DNA of 40,313 nucleotides from Perkinsus marinus ATCC 50983. Taxonomy: Eukaryota; Perkinsozoa; Perkinsida; Perkinsidae. The translations under genes and the position numbers were made by a program. Below are positions 14,638-30,209 of this stretch, piece after piece (within the stretch, counting starts at the first letter, position 1; every line of letters starts with the position of its first letter). Where the stretch lies: contig NW_003213014.1 in assembly GCF_000006405.1 (NCBI RefSeq), forward strand, positions 97,731 through 138,043, in the 5' to 3' direction. The notes beneath the pieces were generated by a model that saw only the letters and a list, made by a program, of their open reading frames with translations, was not told where the DNA came from and ran no database searches.

Positions 14638-16802
14638 ATGCCAGGATCCCTGCGCACGTTATACTCTCCAAACTGGGATTTCTTTTCCGTCTACGACTCG
14701 ACAGCCTCAAGATTAGGTCCTCTCATCGTTGCTGCTGTGGCTGGAGTAATTGGAGTCAAACTGTTGAGAATCATTTTGAGGATATTCGAGCGACCAGTCT
14801 TTCCCGGACCAGGAGTGAGTGACCGGCTACTACCCAGTAGCACTTTCGACTGGTTCAAGCTAATACGGGCGACAAGAGCTATTTCGGTTCACATTCAGAT
14901 GGGGTTCATCGTCCGACTCGCTTTCATGTCGGTAGAAGACCAGTTTAGAGAGATTATTGCTCTACCAGAGAAGTTCGGTCCCATCTGTTGCTTGAGGTAA
15001 GATGCCTTGACTCGGAGCCCAATTTTTCATGACCCCGATCAGAACGCCTACGTACCAAGTACTTGTTGTATCGGACATACCAACATTCCGAGACGTTATG
15101 AGGAGAAGGCCAAGCGAGTTCAGCGGAATGGACGTCGAGAACTTCACAGGCTCTAAGAATATGGTCTTGAGTGAGGGAGCTATGTGGAAGAAGCACCGGA
15201 GGATAGTATCACGTCCGCTCAATGAGCGGAACTTGAATAAATTCGTACCTATGATTATCAGTCTTGGTGAAGACCTGGTGAGATTCAACCCATTACCACC
15301 CGAAATGGTCTGTTGCGCCTATCAGGTTGGTAAACTGAAACAGGAGGCCGACAGCACTGGAGTGGTAACATGGAGGCCAGCAGATGATCTGCTGACGCTC
15401 TTTATGAGAGCAGCCGCTGCTGTCTATATGGGCGAGACAAATCCCCTGAACTCGAAATGTAGTGAGTTACTTCGAATACTTACATCGACATTTTGTGCAG
15501 ATACACTATTCTCTCAACATTTCCAAGCAGAAGTTAGAGAATACATCATGGCTAGATTCGCTATAAGCCTAAAGCCTACGCGAATTTTCTATTACGACCG
15601 GCTGTTATACCGACTGCCATTCCCAGGGCCTAGAGAGGCAATACGAAGTTATTTTGGATCATTATGACTTTCATAGATTCTTCTAAATGAATCATCGTGA
15701 CTTAGCCTTGTCTATAATTTATGGCCGAGATTCAGTGACTGAATGATTTATTTCAGTTCCACCGCAAATGGAGGAGTATTAACGCTACACTCGTGTACGG
15801 CATCCGTCTGACCAGGAGGCGCCACAAAGGAATTTGGATTTGCCTGCGGGTGTCTCTCAGAGTGCAGGCGGCCGGTTGGATGAAACTGAGCTCAGACATG
15901 ATCTTATAATGTAGCGGTGTTCGGACCAATGTCTTAGCAATATCAATGCCACTTGACTCAAGTGACTTGAGTACGGCTCTAAGGATCGTAGATGCACGTC
16001 TCTAGGGTTTGCTCGGCAAGAGTTATCTACTAGGCGAAACTTGATTTCTGACGATCAGGTTCCTTGTTGCGGGAGGGGAAACTGTTGCTACGGTCCTCGA
16101 GCGTCTGATACACTATTTCTGTGAATATCCAGAAGTTCAGAGGAAGGCGAGGGCCGAAGTGAGTTCACTGAAGGAACTGTCAGCCAGCTCTGTCCCTGTT
16201 ATGCCCTATATTGAGGCATGCTTGATGGAAACAATCATGGTACACGCAAGCTAATGGAATGGAGGTGTACATTCGATTCGCTTCAGCACAAGCCTTCCCC
16301 ACCAGTGACGCTAACTAGAGCCTTAGTTGACTGCAATGTGGCGGGGAAATCTATAAGGGCTGGAACGAGGCTTATTTTCCCGACCGGAGAGATTTTAAGA
16401 AAATCGTACTCAGACGGCCATGAGTTCAGGTAGTTTTGAGACCTGATCACGTCACATCAACGCGATAATGGAGCGTGGTATAACGTGCAACAAATCCATG
16501 ATATCCTATTGAGAACCATTCCACGATTTCGGCTTTCTGTCAGACCCGAACGTTGGTTGGTCCCCGACGGCCACTCCATAGACGAGAAACAGCGTGATGA
16601 ATTTTTGGGCTTTGGTTTCGGACCAAGACGCTGTCCCGGGCAGCATCTTGCTGTTAGAGAGGCTGTTATTATCATTGCAATTCTGCTCCGTAATTTTGAC
16701 GAGTTCTATGCGGATGCAGAAACCCACTCACCTAAATTCTCTTCACGGCTCACGATGTGTCATCAAAACTCTCCGGTGAGATTGCATTGCCGGGCAGTGT
16801 AG
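14638..16802 (+). CDS. Cytochrome P450 monooxygenase
   Basis: A heme-thiolate monooxygenase of unknown substrate, with an N-terminal membrane anchor (residues about 28-50) followed by the proline-rich hinge PVFPGPG. Exons: 14638-14996, 15043-15277, 15326 to about 15660, roughly 15812-15910, 16059-16239, 16287-16429, 16544-16802. Landmarks are WKKHRR (C-helix), FLVAGGETVAT (I-helix oxygen-activation motif), PERW, and the heme loop FGFGPRRCPG with its cysteine. The 48-nt segment 15278-15325 is GT-AG, has a length divisible by three and no stop, but reads like an intron. Two oddities: the K-helix reads ETIM where E-x-x-R is expected, and I could not join the frames between about 15660 and 15890. 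That gap could be a missed small exon, an assembly error or gene decay. Confidence 0.78.
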
Positions 16803-18010
16803 TTGTATGTTCGTTACATAGTTTCAGCCAGCGATCCGCATGCTTGGCCGGAGTGCACGGATTTAGTCCATGGGCTCTGCAGTGACTGGGCTCTTCGAAG
16901 CCCCGCGGAATCTGCCACTATTTTTGCCTCTCAATTTTTTCCTCCTGGTCAAGTGAAATATTCCGTTCTCATGTCAGAACGTTACTCTCGGTCATTTATT
17001 CCCAATATTTGTCACAGTTCGAAGGTCATGATCTTTTATCTATTTTGCCACTGGTACTCCGATATGAATACCATTCATAGCTGGGAGAGCGATGTTGGGT
17101 TGCCCATGAGTCGATCGTTGTTAACCATTAGGGAGCTCGAGGCAATGGCCAATGGAATCTAGAGATTCTATCTACCATCATACTCATAAAATCATCAACT
17201 AGCTTCGAGCTAAAGATCAAAGATTCCATAGTGGTGCACTCTACACAACCAAATCCTCCGGGGGACTTCCCCCTCCCTCAGAGACAGCAGTGTATAGTAA
17301 GAGCGAAATGCTCCGATACGTCAAATATCTAATGCATGTTGTTTGAGTGTGCAAGTCTCTCCAGTGCGCACTCGAGATACAACCTCACACGCTCGAATCA
17401 CCAGTGATCTTGGAAACTGTAGTGTCGTAGTAAGACACAAACAGTTCGTAATCAGAACTTCTGATGTATTATGTATCTCTTGACTGAAGAGTATCAGAAA
17501 CGGTGTAGATGCTACATCTTCATCACGTGAGGCCAAGGCTGACGAAAGGACGTTTTTATTGATGATAGTATCTTGTTTCGATAAGGAGCAACGCTGAACT
17601 TTAGTTGGTGATGTTAGTTGAACGAAACATCAATGGATTGCTGATGACTAAAACATGGTGCTAGCAAGCCACAGTTTCTTCTCAAGGACGTGACAAGCGT
17701 AGTGCAAAGATTATACAGCTATCCATGCATTATATGGAGCGCTTACACTTTCCATGTTGCTCATAATGGTGATCAGCCTCGAGAGAAGGGCCCTATGATA
17801 TACTAGGCAGCCTAGTAATGCTAAGTCCCCCTTGGTGACTGATCGTCTAGCACACTGTACCCAACACGGCAAGTGTGGAGTATGTGAATATCCCCATTCA
17901 AGCCGCTCAAACAACCACTTCATATTATCTCACTGGCTTGTTGATCCATCCTATATCAACATGGACTCCGCTACGTTTAAGCTGTGGTTTCATGGGAAGG
18001 GCCGAACGCT
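16803..18010. other. Unassigned region downstream of P450
   Basis: An open frame of about 119 codons begins right after the P450 stop, but without an ATG and without recognisable motifs. No repeats of the A or B families and no RNA gene were seen. Confidence 0.35.
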
Positions 18011-18017
18011 AGCTAGT

Positions 18018-18420
18018 CATCGCATGTTCTGTCAATTCTTCCGAACTTCGCCCGTTTTAGGCATACTTTCTTACTATCTTTATTTGATCGACGTTCATAA
18101 GAATAGAAATAGCAAGTCATTGGCTCATCATAATACTCTTAGTGAGTTACACAGATTTGAATTCTGTTCCCTGATCTCTTTCACTTCTGCGACCAAGACC
18201 ATCTGTTTGGTTACAAATATCACGGTGAGGTAGGGTATCCCGCGCTACAATATGCAGTGAAGTTAGGATACCAGTTGTGTCCCATTGGGGGGATTGCCTA
18301 CCACCTGCAAACCTTAACCAATCTGACGGACTTTGTCACCACTGGGAGTTTGTTCCATGATGGATCAATCGATTGGTTTCCATGCTCTCATACCATCATA
18401 CCATTCCCTCTCTAATTCAA
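18018..18420 (+). pseudogene. Diverged copy of the 13.36-13.70 kb locus (copy 2)
   Basis: TGTCAATTCTTCCGAACTTC and the downstream CATACTTTCTTACTATCTT parallel TGTCAATTCTTCCACACTTC and CATGCTTTCCTACTGTCTT of copy 1. Later both share GAGTCATTGGCT-like, CTGATCTCTTTC and CCAAGAC blocks. The position equivalent to copy 1's ATG is ATA here. An open stretch with FCDQDHLF, EVGYPALQYAVKLGY and a C-terminal part runs to about 18414. It may be a decayed paralogue or a gene with another start. Confidence 0.4.
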
Positions 18421-21400
18421 TTTACGAAGCTGTACAGGTTGAGGTATCTTTCTGAGCGAGTACTACACGCAAGGCTGTTGTTCAGATGACACCGTTAGAT
18501 ATCATTCAATTGGCCCGAGCTCATAGATCGGCCATATGACATGCAGAACGGTTTAGACAAATATGACATATGCAACACATTGTCAGCACTAGTCATTTGC
18601 CTGCCACCTCCTATACTCTTCTCAAACCTCCACAACTCCCTCCCACGATGAGGCCAGGGAAGGGAGTTCAGCTCGCTCTCCGGCAGCTGTCCATACCTGA
18701 CGACCTGACACCTCCACAGCTCTTCCACGCATCATAATACGTATCGCTATTAGTTGTTGTCATTCCTTGGAAATGCCTAGGCCAAAGTGTCGGGAGGTTC
18801 GTTGCTATTGGCCTAGCCCATCGTTCAGACAATACGGGAGTCAGAGCGTTTCTGCCGGAGGCGATACCTACCGATGGAACATGAGAACATCGCACTGATC
18901 AAACTTCGCACTCAGAGGCCTCTGTGTTGTTCTTTCCGACACCACACAAGTACTACTTGCACTACTACCTAACAAGTTGAAGTGCGCTCAAAGGCCTCAC
19001 GATAGGTTTGGTGGGACGTACTCCTATGATAGGACGGCTGCCGCGCCACCCACGACTTGGTGAACCGGTCAGCATCGACATCCAGCTGCTTGCGTATGGC
19101 TTGCCGAACGAACCGTGGGAACTCACTGAATGAGCGATGCGATAGGCCATGAGCAGCAACTGCTTCTACTGAGAATGCTGTAGATAGCCTATCTCTCCCC
19201 TGGTCAAGCCAGCCGCTGGTTCGAGCACTGTCGCCGCCTGATAGATCAGAGTGAGTGATGACTTGATATTACTCTAAACCAAGACCTCAGCATCGGCTAT
19301 AATCGCTGGCAAGAGACCATATTCCGCATTGGAGGTACCTGCTGGTTGAACTTAGTCACGAGTTTGCACCCAATGAAGGGCTAAGACTCTCCGGAGATTC
19401 TACGGGGGGTAACGAGAAGGACTTGAAGTTGAGTGAGACCATTGCTGTTATCCGACAGTCTACCATGCCTTACTGAAGTCTTTCCGGCACTTATTTCCCG
19501 TGGCTGATGAAAACGGGTGTGGCTGATGACGAGTATGCGTGTGTCTAGCGGTACTTGTTGTACTACGAGGCGCACTTCGAAGACTCCTCCTCGACGAGAT
19601 CTGTGATGACGACGAAGACGATCGATGCGTTGACAGCGCAGATGGAAGACTGGCCATACTAGGATCAACAGCAACGAAGCAAATCGTATGGATACAATAG
19701 TTCCCAAGTCGCATCTCCTAGTTTTTGGTTCATAATGTTTGACTCTGGCAATGTAAAAGTTTTTCAAAGATCTCCTCACTGCTTTCGATGAAAGGGTACG
19801 ATGTAGGGTAGTTGCACGTTGGCAATACTCCCAAAGTGATTATTTGTGGGCTCTTCGAGGACGGCTCCTGGGATATCAAGCTGGGCTGAGTAGAGCTTCA
19901 CCGTTTCTCGAGCAGGGTACAAGAATATGAAATAAGCCATCGCACGCGACCTTAACTATCAAGAACCATCATGGAGTAGTCGCCAATGGCGATTCGCCAT
20001 CCTTCAAAACTCGTTCGAGCCCCAGAAAGTGCATTCCCTTCGTCTCATGGAACACCGTATTGACATATAATTCTTCGAGACGGTGAATATCAGTCAGCCT
20101 GCTCAGTCAGCAGTCGAGCTCTGTATATTTCCAGCTGGTGGTCTGATGCGGGGCGTGGAATTGCGCACGGTGGAGCGCTCCATAGTTCATTTTCCACATG
20201 TGACAAGCTCAATTCAGACAGGCCGGAACAAACATGGGACCCATTGCATCACCTTTAGCCATCGAATGCTGGTAGATGGCAGAGATGATGAGCATACATC
20301 TGTCATTCGGGTCGTAGGCTAGTACATAATGTGGTCAAACAATCATCTCTAACGATTAATAGTGCTTTCTCTTATCATGTATCAGCTGCGTACTCTAGCG
20401 CTACTGCTTCCCCAGCACTCAGTTGACTCAGTACTACTGCGAGGAGGACAAAAGGCAGCATGTGAGTTTATCGGTTCCTCTTACTAAGACTCCTCCCCTT
20501 GGTGAACTTGTAGACGATTCGACATGCGATTTGTGTAGGCCTTACTTGGTGACCAGCCCTCACCGCGACCAACCACCGCCACTTCCTCCAAAACTGACTA
20601 CCGCTGCAGTTCATCCCTTGGCATCGTCTTAAGTAGTCCATCTCGCATGGGTCTCCAACACTTATCCTGTATGATAGGGAGCCAGTGATGTGATGCGAGG
20701 CGTTCTACTGGTCGGCTGATCAATCGGACGCGATTTATGAGATAGCCATCAAGCCTAATCCTACGAGCGGCAAAGAAGATGCCGGAGTCTATTATAGAAA
20801 ACGGTCCGAGAAGTAACCATACACCTGCGATCGACTGTGATGATTCATTCTTATCAGACCGACTGGGGTTCTCGTCCACCAACAACTGGTGGAAGTGGTT
20901 CATTCGGAGTTCTGGAAAGGCTTACGGCTCGCTCAGGAACTCGGAAACATCGAAGCATACATTCTAAAACGCGTAAGGAATGGACGCTCGTATCAGACGA
21001 TTCACGTCCCTTGCCAGGCTACTCAAATCTGCGGACTCCCGACTGCCTATTCTTCCCTTGAGGTCACATAGGAGAGCGCAACGTTCATCTTCTATTCAGT
21101 GTTGATTGCCGTCTGCGAATGTGACACCGTAGTTCTTATGAAAATGTATTCATAGCCTTCCCTGCTGCTGTTATACCCGATGTCCTGTAATCTCGTTGTT
21201 GTTGTTACCCTATTACCCCCATTGCGATATCTATAGTTCGAGGTGTCTAGATGGGCCTCCTCTTGAGGAGGCATGGTTTATGATGTTCGACGAGAAGACC
21301 CGAATATAGATTCTGATCGCTATGAACTATACTTAAACTACAGACTCTTTTCTGATCTATTTTGCTCCACCTACCCATTGTTGCGCTATGACCAATGGAT

Positions 21401-22519
21401 CGGCAGAGGCTGGCGAATTGCGTCATCGTGTCTCCACTACTTTACACTAACCTTGAACTCCACGGCTAGAGAAACAAGCCCTTGTGAGCTTCCTTCACTT
21501 CTGTGAGCCTTTCGACTGTCTTTCGGTCAGTCCTAACCACCATATCGCTCTCCTACTCCTCATTCAAATACATCGACCTCGGAAACTGGTAGAAATGGAA
21601 TATGCCAGCACTATCCTGTATATAGTTTTTTCATGTAGTCAAAACTCGTCGAAAATGGGGAGTATGAGAGGTACTCAACTTTGTAAAAAATTGTGTTACT
21701 ATTCTCCCGATTGTTTCATCTCTCTTTGGAGCTATTGACTGCGTTCTGTCCCTAAGCTGTGATCCCCTACTCATAACTAGGTTAAGTGGTGCGAAACCTA
21801 TCATTTCTCGTCATCTCCAGTCCTATGTACTGCGTTGGTTACAACTACCCTTTTCGCATCATCCTGTATGATGCAGCCCCTCGTTTGTTTCTAGAGGAGT
21901 TCGTGTCGGTCCTGTCTGTCTGCATTGAGCTATGATCACTTATTTTGAATTCTACATCGACCTCGGACTAGTTAAGGGGAAATAAAATTAGAGTTCCACA
22001 GTGTGGAAGGGAATCTCCACGGAATGGAAGTGTAATTTGGAAATCAAAATTCGTTTCTCGTAGATCGACCGAAAATTCATGGAATACAAAATCAGTTTCG
22101 TCCTATTGACTCGGTGAGGTTATTTTCTCGATGCTACCGAGTAAGTTGGACGACCGCTTGAGATTTCTCGCGCTAAGGGGGCCAGTCGCGAAGCCATAGT
22201 TTGCTGGGCGATTAGCTGAGCATGCAGATGTAACTCGTTCACAACAGCAGCAGAGTTGCCAATAATTCATGTGATAACGGTAAAGTGCCGGGGATGGTAT
22301 AAATCACCATAGATAAGTGAAGTATGAAGTTTGCACGCGTCCGCTTGCACGCAAACGCAACGGTTTGGAAAACAAGCAGTAGTAAGTCGACTCGCTCTGG
22401 GTAGTCCTGGCAAGCCAGGCTGTCCTTATCTAGATTGGTCCCGCCTTATAGTATGCATTTTGCTGTAATGGTCGTGTCTTCAGTACATGTTGTCTCGGTT
22501 TTTATCATCCTTACGACCC
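18421..22519. other. Long region without an assignable gene
   Basis: Several short plus-strand open stretches look protein-like in composition but match no family I know: about 18.5-18.9 kb, 18.98-19.13 kb (LPRHPRLGEPVSIDIQLLAY), 19.35-19.66 kb, 20.42-20.63 kb (proline-rich PPPLPPK) and 21.27-21.51 kb. They could be exons of lineage-specific genes or an old decayed gene. No A or B copies were noticed, unlike the rest of the window. Minus-strand frames overlapping these are probably shadows. Confidence 0.3.
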
Positions 22520-23307
22520 ATGCAGCGCAGTAGCGGCAGATTGCCTACTAGTAAGACCACCCTTGTGGTGGATGGCAGCCTCGATAAAGGGGATGAGTAC
22601 TTCAAAACGAAGCTCACGCCCACTCAATTCAAGGTGTGTTACTCACTGCTAAGTGGCCTCTAGCAGGCTGCCGAGTCAGGTACTTCGGCAAGCTGCCACC
22701 GAGCCCCGAGGAGTAACCCTTGACAAAGGAGGATGGGATGACAACTACGCTGAGGGAACCTATTTGTGTGGGGCATGCGATACACCGCTGTAGGTCCTAT
22801 GATATTATGTGGGAGAGTATGCTCATGCTCCTCAATTACCCGTGTTGATGACGAAACATAACTCTCAGAAAACTTTGTGAAATTTTCATCGGGTTCTGTC
22901 GTGTGTGGCTCTCAATAATGCCCTGAGCTCAGCTGGAAAAGCTGAATCACATTCGATTTACATATTCCTATGTTTCTCTAGTTACGATTCATCCCACAAG
23001 TTTGACTGTGGATGCGGATGGCCGGGGTATTGGACCAACATTGAGGGGGCGGTAGCTGAGCGAAGCGAGACTGATGGCTCTGGTCGAGTCGAGATCGTCT
23101 GTGCGAAGTGCGGCTCCCATCTCGGACATGTATTTCGTGGTGAAGGGATGGGGTAAGCGATGTGAATGCCTCGGGTGGCGGTAAGTTACCATCAGTTACC
23201 CGACTGACGAACGACACTGTGTGAACGGTACGAGTCTATCATTCAAGCCCCGAGGCTCGGATGAAGTCAAGCGCTCCACATACAGCGGAAGAGTGTATGA
23301 GCACTGA
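22520..23307 (+). CDS. MSRB: Methionine-R-sulfoxide reductase (MsrB)
   Basis: Reduces methionine-R-sulfoxide in proteins back to methionine, repairing oxidative damage. Four exons, 22520-22633, 22680-22789, 22982-23152 and 23196-23307, join in phase to give 168 aa, the usual size for a single-domain MsrB. Motifs in order are KLTPTQFKVLRQAATEP (substrate-domain start), CGACDTPLYDSS with the first zinc-binding Cys pair, FDCGCGWPGYW, CAKCGSHLGHVF with the second zinc Cys pair, and RHCVNGTSLSF with the catalytic cysteine. No signal peptide is seen, so it is probably cytosolic. Introns 1 and 3 are 46 and 43 nt. Intron 2 is 192 nt and almost filled by a family B element, sitting between TPL and YDSS in the middle of the domain. 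Confidence 0.93.
22806..22970 (+). repeat. Family B element, copy 10, filling MsrB intron 2
   Basis: TGTGGGAGAGTATGCTCATG, CCCGTGTTGATGACGAAAC, GGGTTCTGTCGTGTGTGGC, CCCTGAGCTCAGCTGG and CATATTCCTA follow the B order. About 16 nt of host-like intron remain before it (GTAGGT donor) and about 11 after it (TCTCTAG acceptor). Confidence 0.75.
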
Positions 23308-24239
23308 GTCCAAAGTGCTGAAATAGTTTTTCATACACTTCTTGTGAATTTGCTAACCCTTCCTCAAAATGGGAAGACTCGTACTGCATTTCGAGGTTGT
23401 GTTGGGAAGTGATGTGCGACTATGCTACTCGATCGAAGCTTCCCTCCATAACGAGTAATACATGGTACGTAGTCCATCTACTCAGACGCGTTGGCTTTAA
23501 TGAGACTATGCGACCCAGTGACTTCTAACGTGCACGTGTTGGCATTATAAACTAGGATTAGTTCAGGCACTTATTACGATGTTGTCGATGAGGAGGACTG
23601 TGGGAGACACCTTACCAACTTGCCCCTCACGCACATGAGATGTGTGTCGATTCAAGGCCATCAACACGGCTTAGACTAGCGTCGATGCACATAAGCTTAC
23701 GAGATGTTGTAATAACATGACACGAAGGAGGTGTGTGACACCGCAGCGTCACCACTGGCTGCTAGTTTCTGGGAATTCTCAAACATGATGTGAGAATTGT
23801 GACCAACCAACAATACGTGAATACCCTTCAATCAAACCCCTCCAATTCCATTTAACAACAGCACATCTTGTACACCGTCTACATCACACAAGGACTATTC
23901 CATCATATATAATGAAATCATTATGAGCCTAAAATTTATACCAGGTTTTCGCTGCCTCTGCGGCGGTATGGAAGGACTTCAAGCACTGCTGATTACAATA
24001 ATCTCCTCGATTTTGTCAGCCAAGACGCAAGCCTTTCTCCATCCAGCGGACCATTTCCATCTGTAATGTTATATTCTTCCAAAGTTGTATCGACGTGGGT
24101 GTTACTCAACTACTGTACCAACACAGATCGCCGATCATCACATTAGAAACCTTTTCATCACTGCTGTTTTCATAGTATTTCGCTGTTGGATCGAACCACA
24201 GCGTCTTGTCTTTTGATAATTGAGATTTGACAACATCAT
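23308..24239. other. Spacer between convergent MsrB and CDC48
   Basis: Lies between the stop codons of two convergent genes. I see no gene, RNA or A/B repeat in it. It presumably holds both 3'UTRs. Confidence 0.45.
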
Positions 24240-27950
<3,711 letters not shown>

Positions 27951-28303
27951 AATGTGATGATGTACTTGAGCAAGATATACTCCTTAACAAGTATCGACGA
28001 GAGACTGCCAATTTGAATCGGTCAGACTTGGCTACAGTTTGAATGATTCAACAAAACAGTTGTGCAAATATATCACTACTACTACCACTTAGGTGATAAA
28101 TAACATCCGATCAAGGTGATACGTAGGGAGCAACCAACTCAACGATCAGGGAATTCAAATGGACAGTTTAAGACCGGGTGTTATACAATTTCCATACTGG
28201 CAGTATGATACTCCTCGTAGGCCACAGGAAGCGTTGAGGAAATGCAAGATTGCAAGATGTCAAATCATTTGTACTTCAAAAAATTGGAGTTTTTTTCTGT
28301 CAA

Positions 28304-28381
28304 ATGGCAACAGTCTACGGCAGTGCTACCCTCACATTGTTGCTCCTTCTTCCTTTTTCTGTTAAGGCCAGCTACAGTTGA
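28304..28381 (+). CDS. Very short signal-peptide-like frame, doubtful
   Basis: Twenty-five codons starting MATVYGSATLTLLLLLPFSV look like a cleaved secretion signal. A GT lies at the end (28377), but I could not find a convincing following exon before the inverted B copy. It may be a chance frame in the spacer between the divergent CDC48 and CNOT9 genes. Confidence 0.2.
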   Translation: MATVYGSATLTLLLLLPFSVKASYS

Positions 28382-28477
28382 TAAACGTCGTTCCACCCAT
28401 GGCTCGTATGATCTACGATGGCAAACTTGTATACACTGCTGTTAAAAAATATATTCGCTTCCCTCACTGCTGCTGGG

Positions 28478-28650
28478 CTCAAGACACCATCCTCACTAGT
28501 TATAGGAGTCTATATATACGAATTGGGAGAGTATACTAGAAGTGTATAGAAACTAAAAAACTTTTCCGAAATTTCCACAGAGTTTTCATATTGTCACCAA
28601 CACATGAGGTTGGCCATGTTCAAATTTTACCACACTTCGTGTAAAATATA
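28478..28650 (-). repeat. Family B element, copy 12, upstream of CNOT9
   Basis: On the minus strand: AACATGGCCAACCTCATGTG, TTGGTGACAATATGAAAACT, TATACACTTCTAGTATACTC and TCCTATAACTAGTGAGGATG. Its 5' edge (28625-28650) carries a TTTTACCACACTTCGTGTAAAAT palindrome like the inner part of family A. It ends about 90 nt before the CNOT9 ATG. Confidence 0.55.
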
Positions 28651-28735
28651 ATTTCCACTCGAAAAAGCTTCGAAATTGCGGAGATAGCTCAGCGGGGAAA
28701 GGGGCTGATCTTCACTCGATAAGTAACCTTTTGGC

Positions 28736-30209
28736 ATGACAATGGATTCACCAACTCGAGGGGGACCAGCAATAGGGATCCCACCTGCGACGTTACAAGC
28801 TGACAGAGTAATGTTAACCTCATGGATGTGATGATAGTGTCGATGCATTTCAGGCCAACGCTGTGGCTGCGGCGGCGACTCAGGCTGAAAAACAGAAGAT
28901 CCATTTGCTTGGTATTAGCCGGTTGGTTGAAGCCACTTCGGGGAGTAGCTCATCGTGTTAGTGTTGGATTTGACCATTCCGGAGAAGCGGGAACAAGCCT
29001 TACTTGAGTTGTCCAAGAGGAGGGAATCCTTCCCTGACCTAGCCCCTATACTTTGGTATTCCTTTGGCACTGTGGCCGCACTATTACAGGTCCTATCATC
29101 AGCTCAATGGTTGTAATTAGTATCACTTCAGGAGCTGTTAGCGGTCTACCCTTGTTTGAGCCCACCCAATCTGTCGGCGGCAGTCTCGAACAGAGCATGC
29201 AACGCCCTAGCACTGCTGCAATGCTTGGCTAGTCATCCTGAGACTAGGAAGCCCTTCCTACAGGCCCACATTCCACTGTTCTTGTGATAATGGATGGTGT
29301 TCAAGTCGGTGTGGTATGGATTAACAGATACCCCTTCCTGAATACCGTATCCAAAGTTCGCCCATTCGAGTATCTCCGCTTGACGAGTTTGGGAGTCATC
29401 GGTGCTTTAGTTAAGGTGGATGATGAGCAGGTGGTGTAGCGAAAGGTCGTGGGTTCTATCCGAGGCTGCATCATTTTAGGTCGTACAATTCCTACTTCAA
29501 ACCGAAATCATCCCCCTGTGCCTTCGTATAATGGAGACTGGATCAGAACTGTCCAGGGTAGTAGGGGAGGGTCGGTGCTCATGGCCCCGATTTGCAATTT
29601 CCAAATTACATCGCGATGAGCCTCAGACTGTGGCCACGTTCATCATACAGAAGATATTACTCGATGACAACGGACTGCAGTACATCTGCGCTACTGCCGA
29701 ACGCTTCTACGCTGTTAGCACGGTCCTTGGCAACATGGTAGAGCATCAGTTGGCAAAGCAGCCGACACTGTGTCGTTAAACATCGAAGCACCCAGGTTCA
29801 ATCCCTAGCGGAGGCACCGTCATCTCGTCTCCTTAAACACATTATACGTTGCTATCAACGACTCTCCGAAAACGATCGTGCGAGGGAGGCCTTGAGGTAA
29901 TACCCGTTGTTGGTGAGTATCAACCGGAGTATGTCTTCCCATCGTTGCCTATTGAGCCCTTAGCGACTGATCAGTTTTAACTCAGACAATGTTTGCCCAC
30001 CGAGTTGAAACTAGATAGAACTGCTAATAGCACTACGATCGCTAATTGTCTCAAGGAGGATGCTATGGCACGGAAGTGGCAGGTAGCAGTGATCCAAACT
30101 CCAATATTGTATTATTGGTCTTTCACCACAGGTTGGTTTGCTGGTCAACTTAGGAATGCTCCCGGCTAATTCACTTCAGGACCTCGTCAATGGGGGTAGC
30201 CAAGTGTAG
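28736..30209 (+). CDS. CNOT9: CNOT9/CAF40 (RCD1), CCR4-NOT complex subunit
   Basis: An armadillo-repeat scaffold of the CCR4-NOT deadenylase complex that links it to mRNA-bound repressors. Ten exons, all in phase: 28736-28807, 28854-28911, 28962-29089, 29132-29283, 29328-29430, 29480-29557, 29627-29771, 29809-29896, 29986-30082, 30132-30209, encoding 332 aa (animal CNOT9 is about 300). Near-universal blocks are [107 protein letters not shown] and AREALRQCLP. The C-terminus past MARKWQ is a short lineage-specific tail. The start is the first ATG after an in-frame stop; a second ATG is two codons on. Introns are 37-89 nt and none holds a repeat, a contrast with neighbouring genes. Confidence 0.95.

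Noticed and set aside
19381-19779. Minus-strand 132-codon frame
   Set aside because: Overlaps another minus frame and a protein-like plus-strand stretch, with no motif or splice support. Not strong enough to call a gene.
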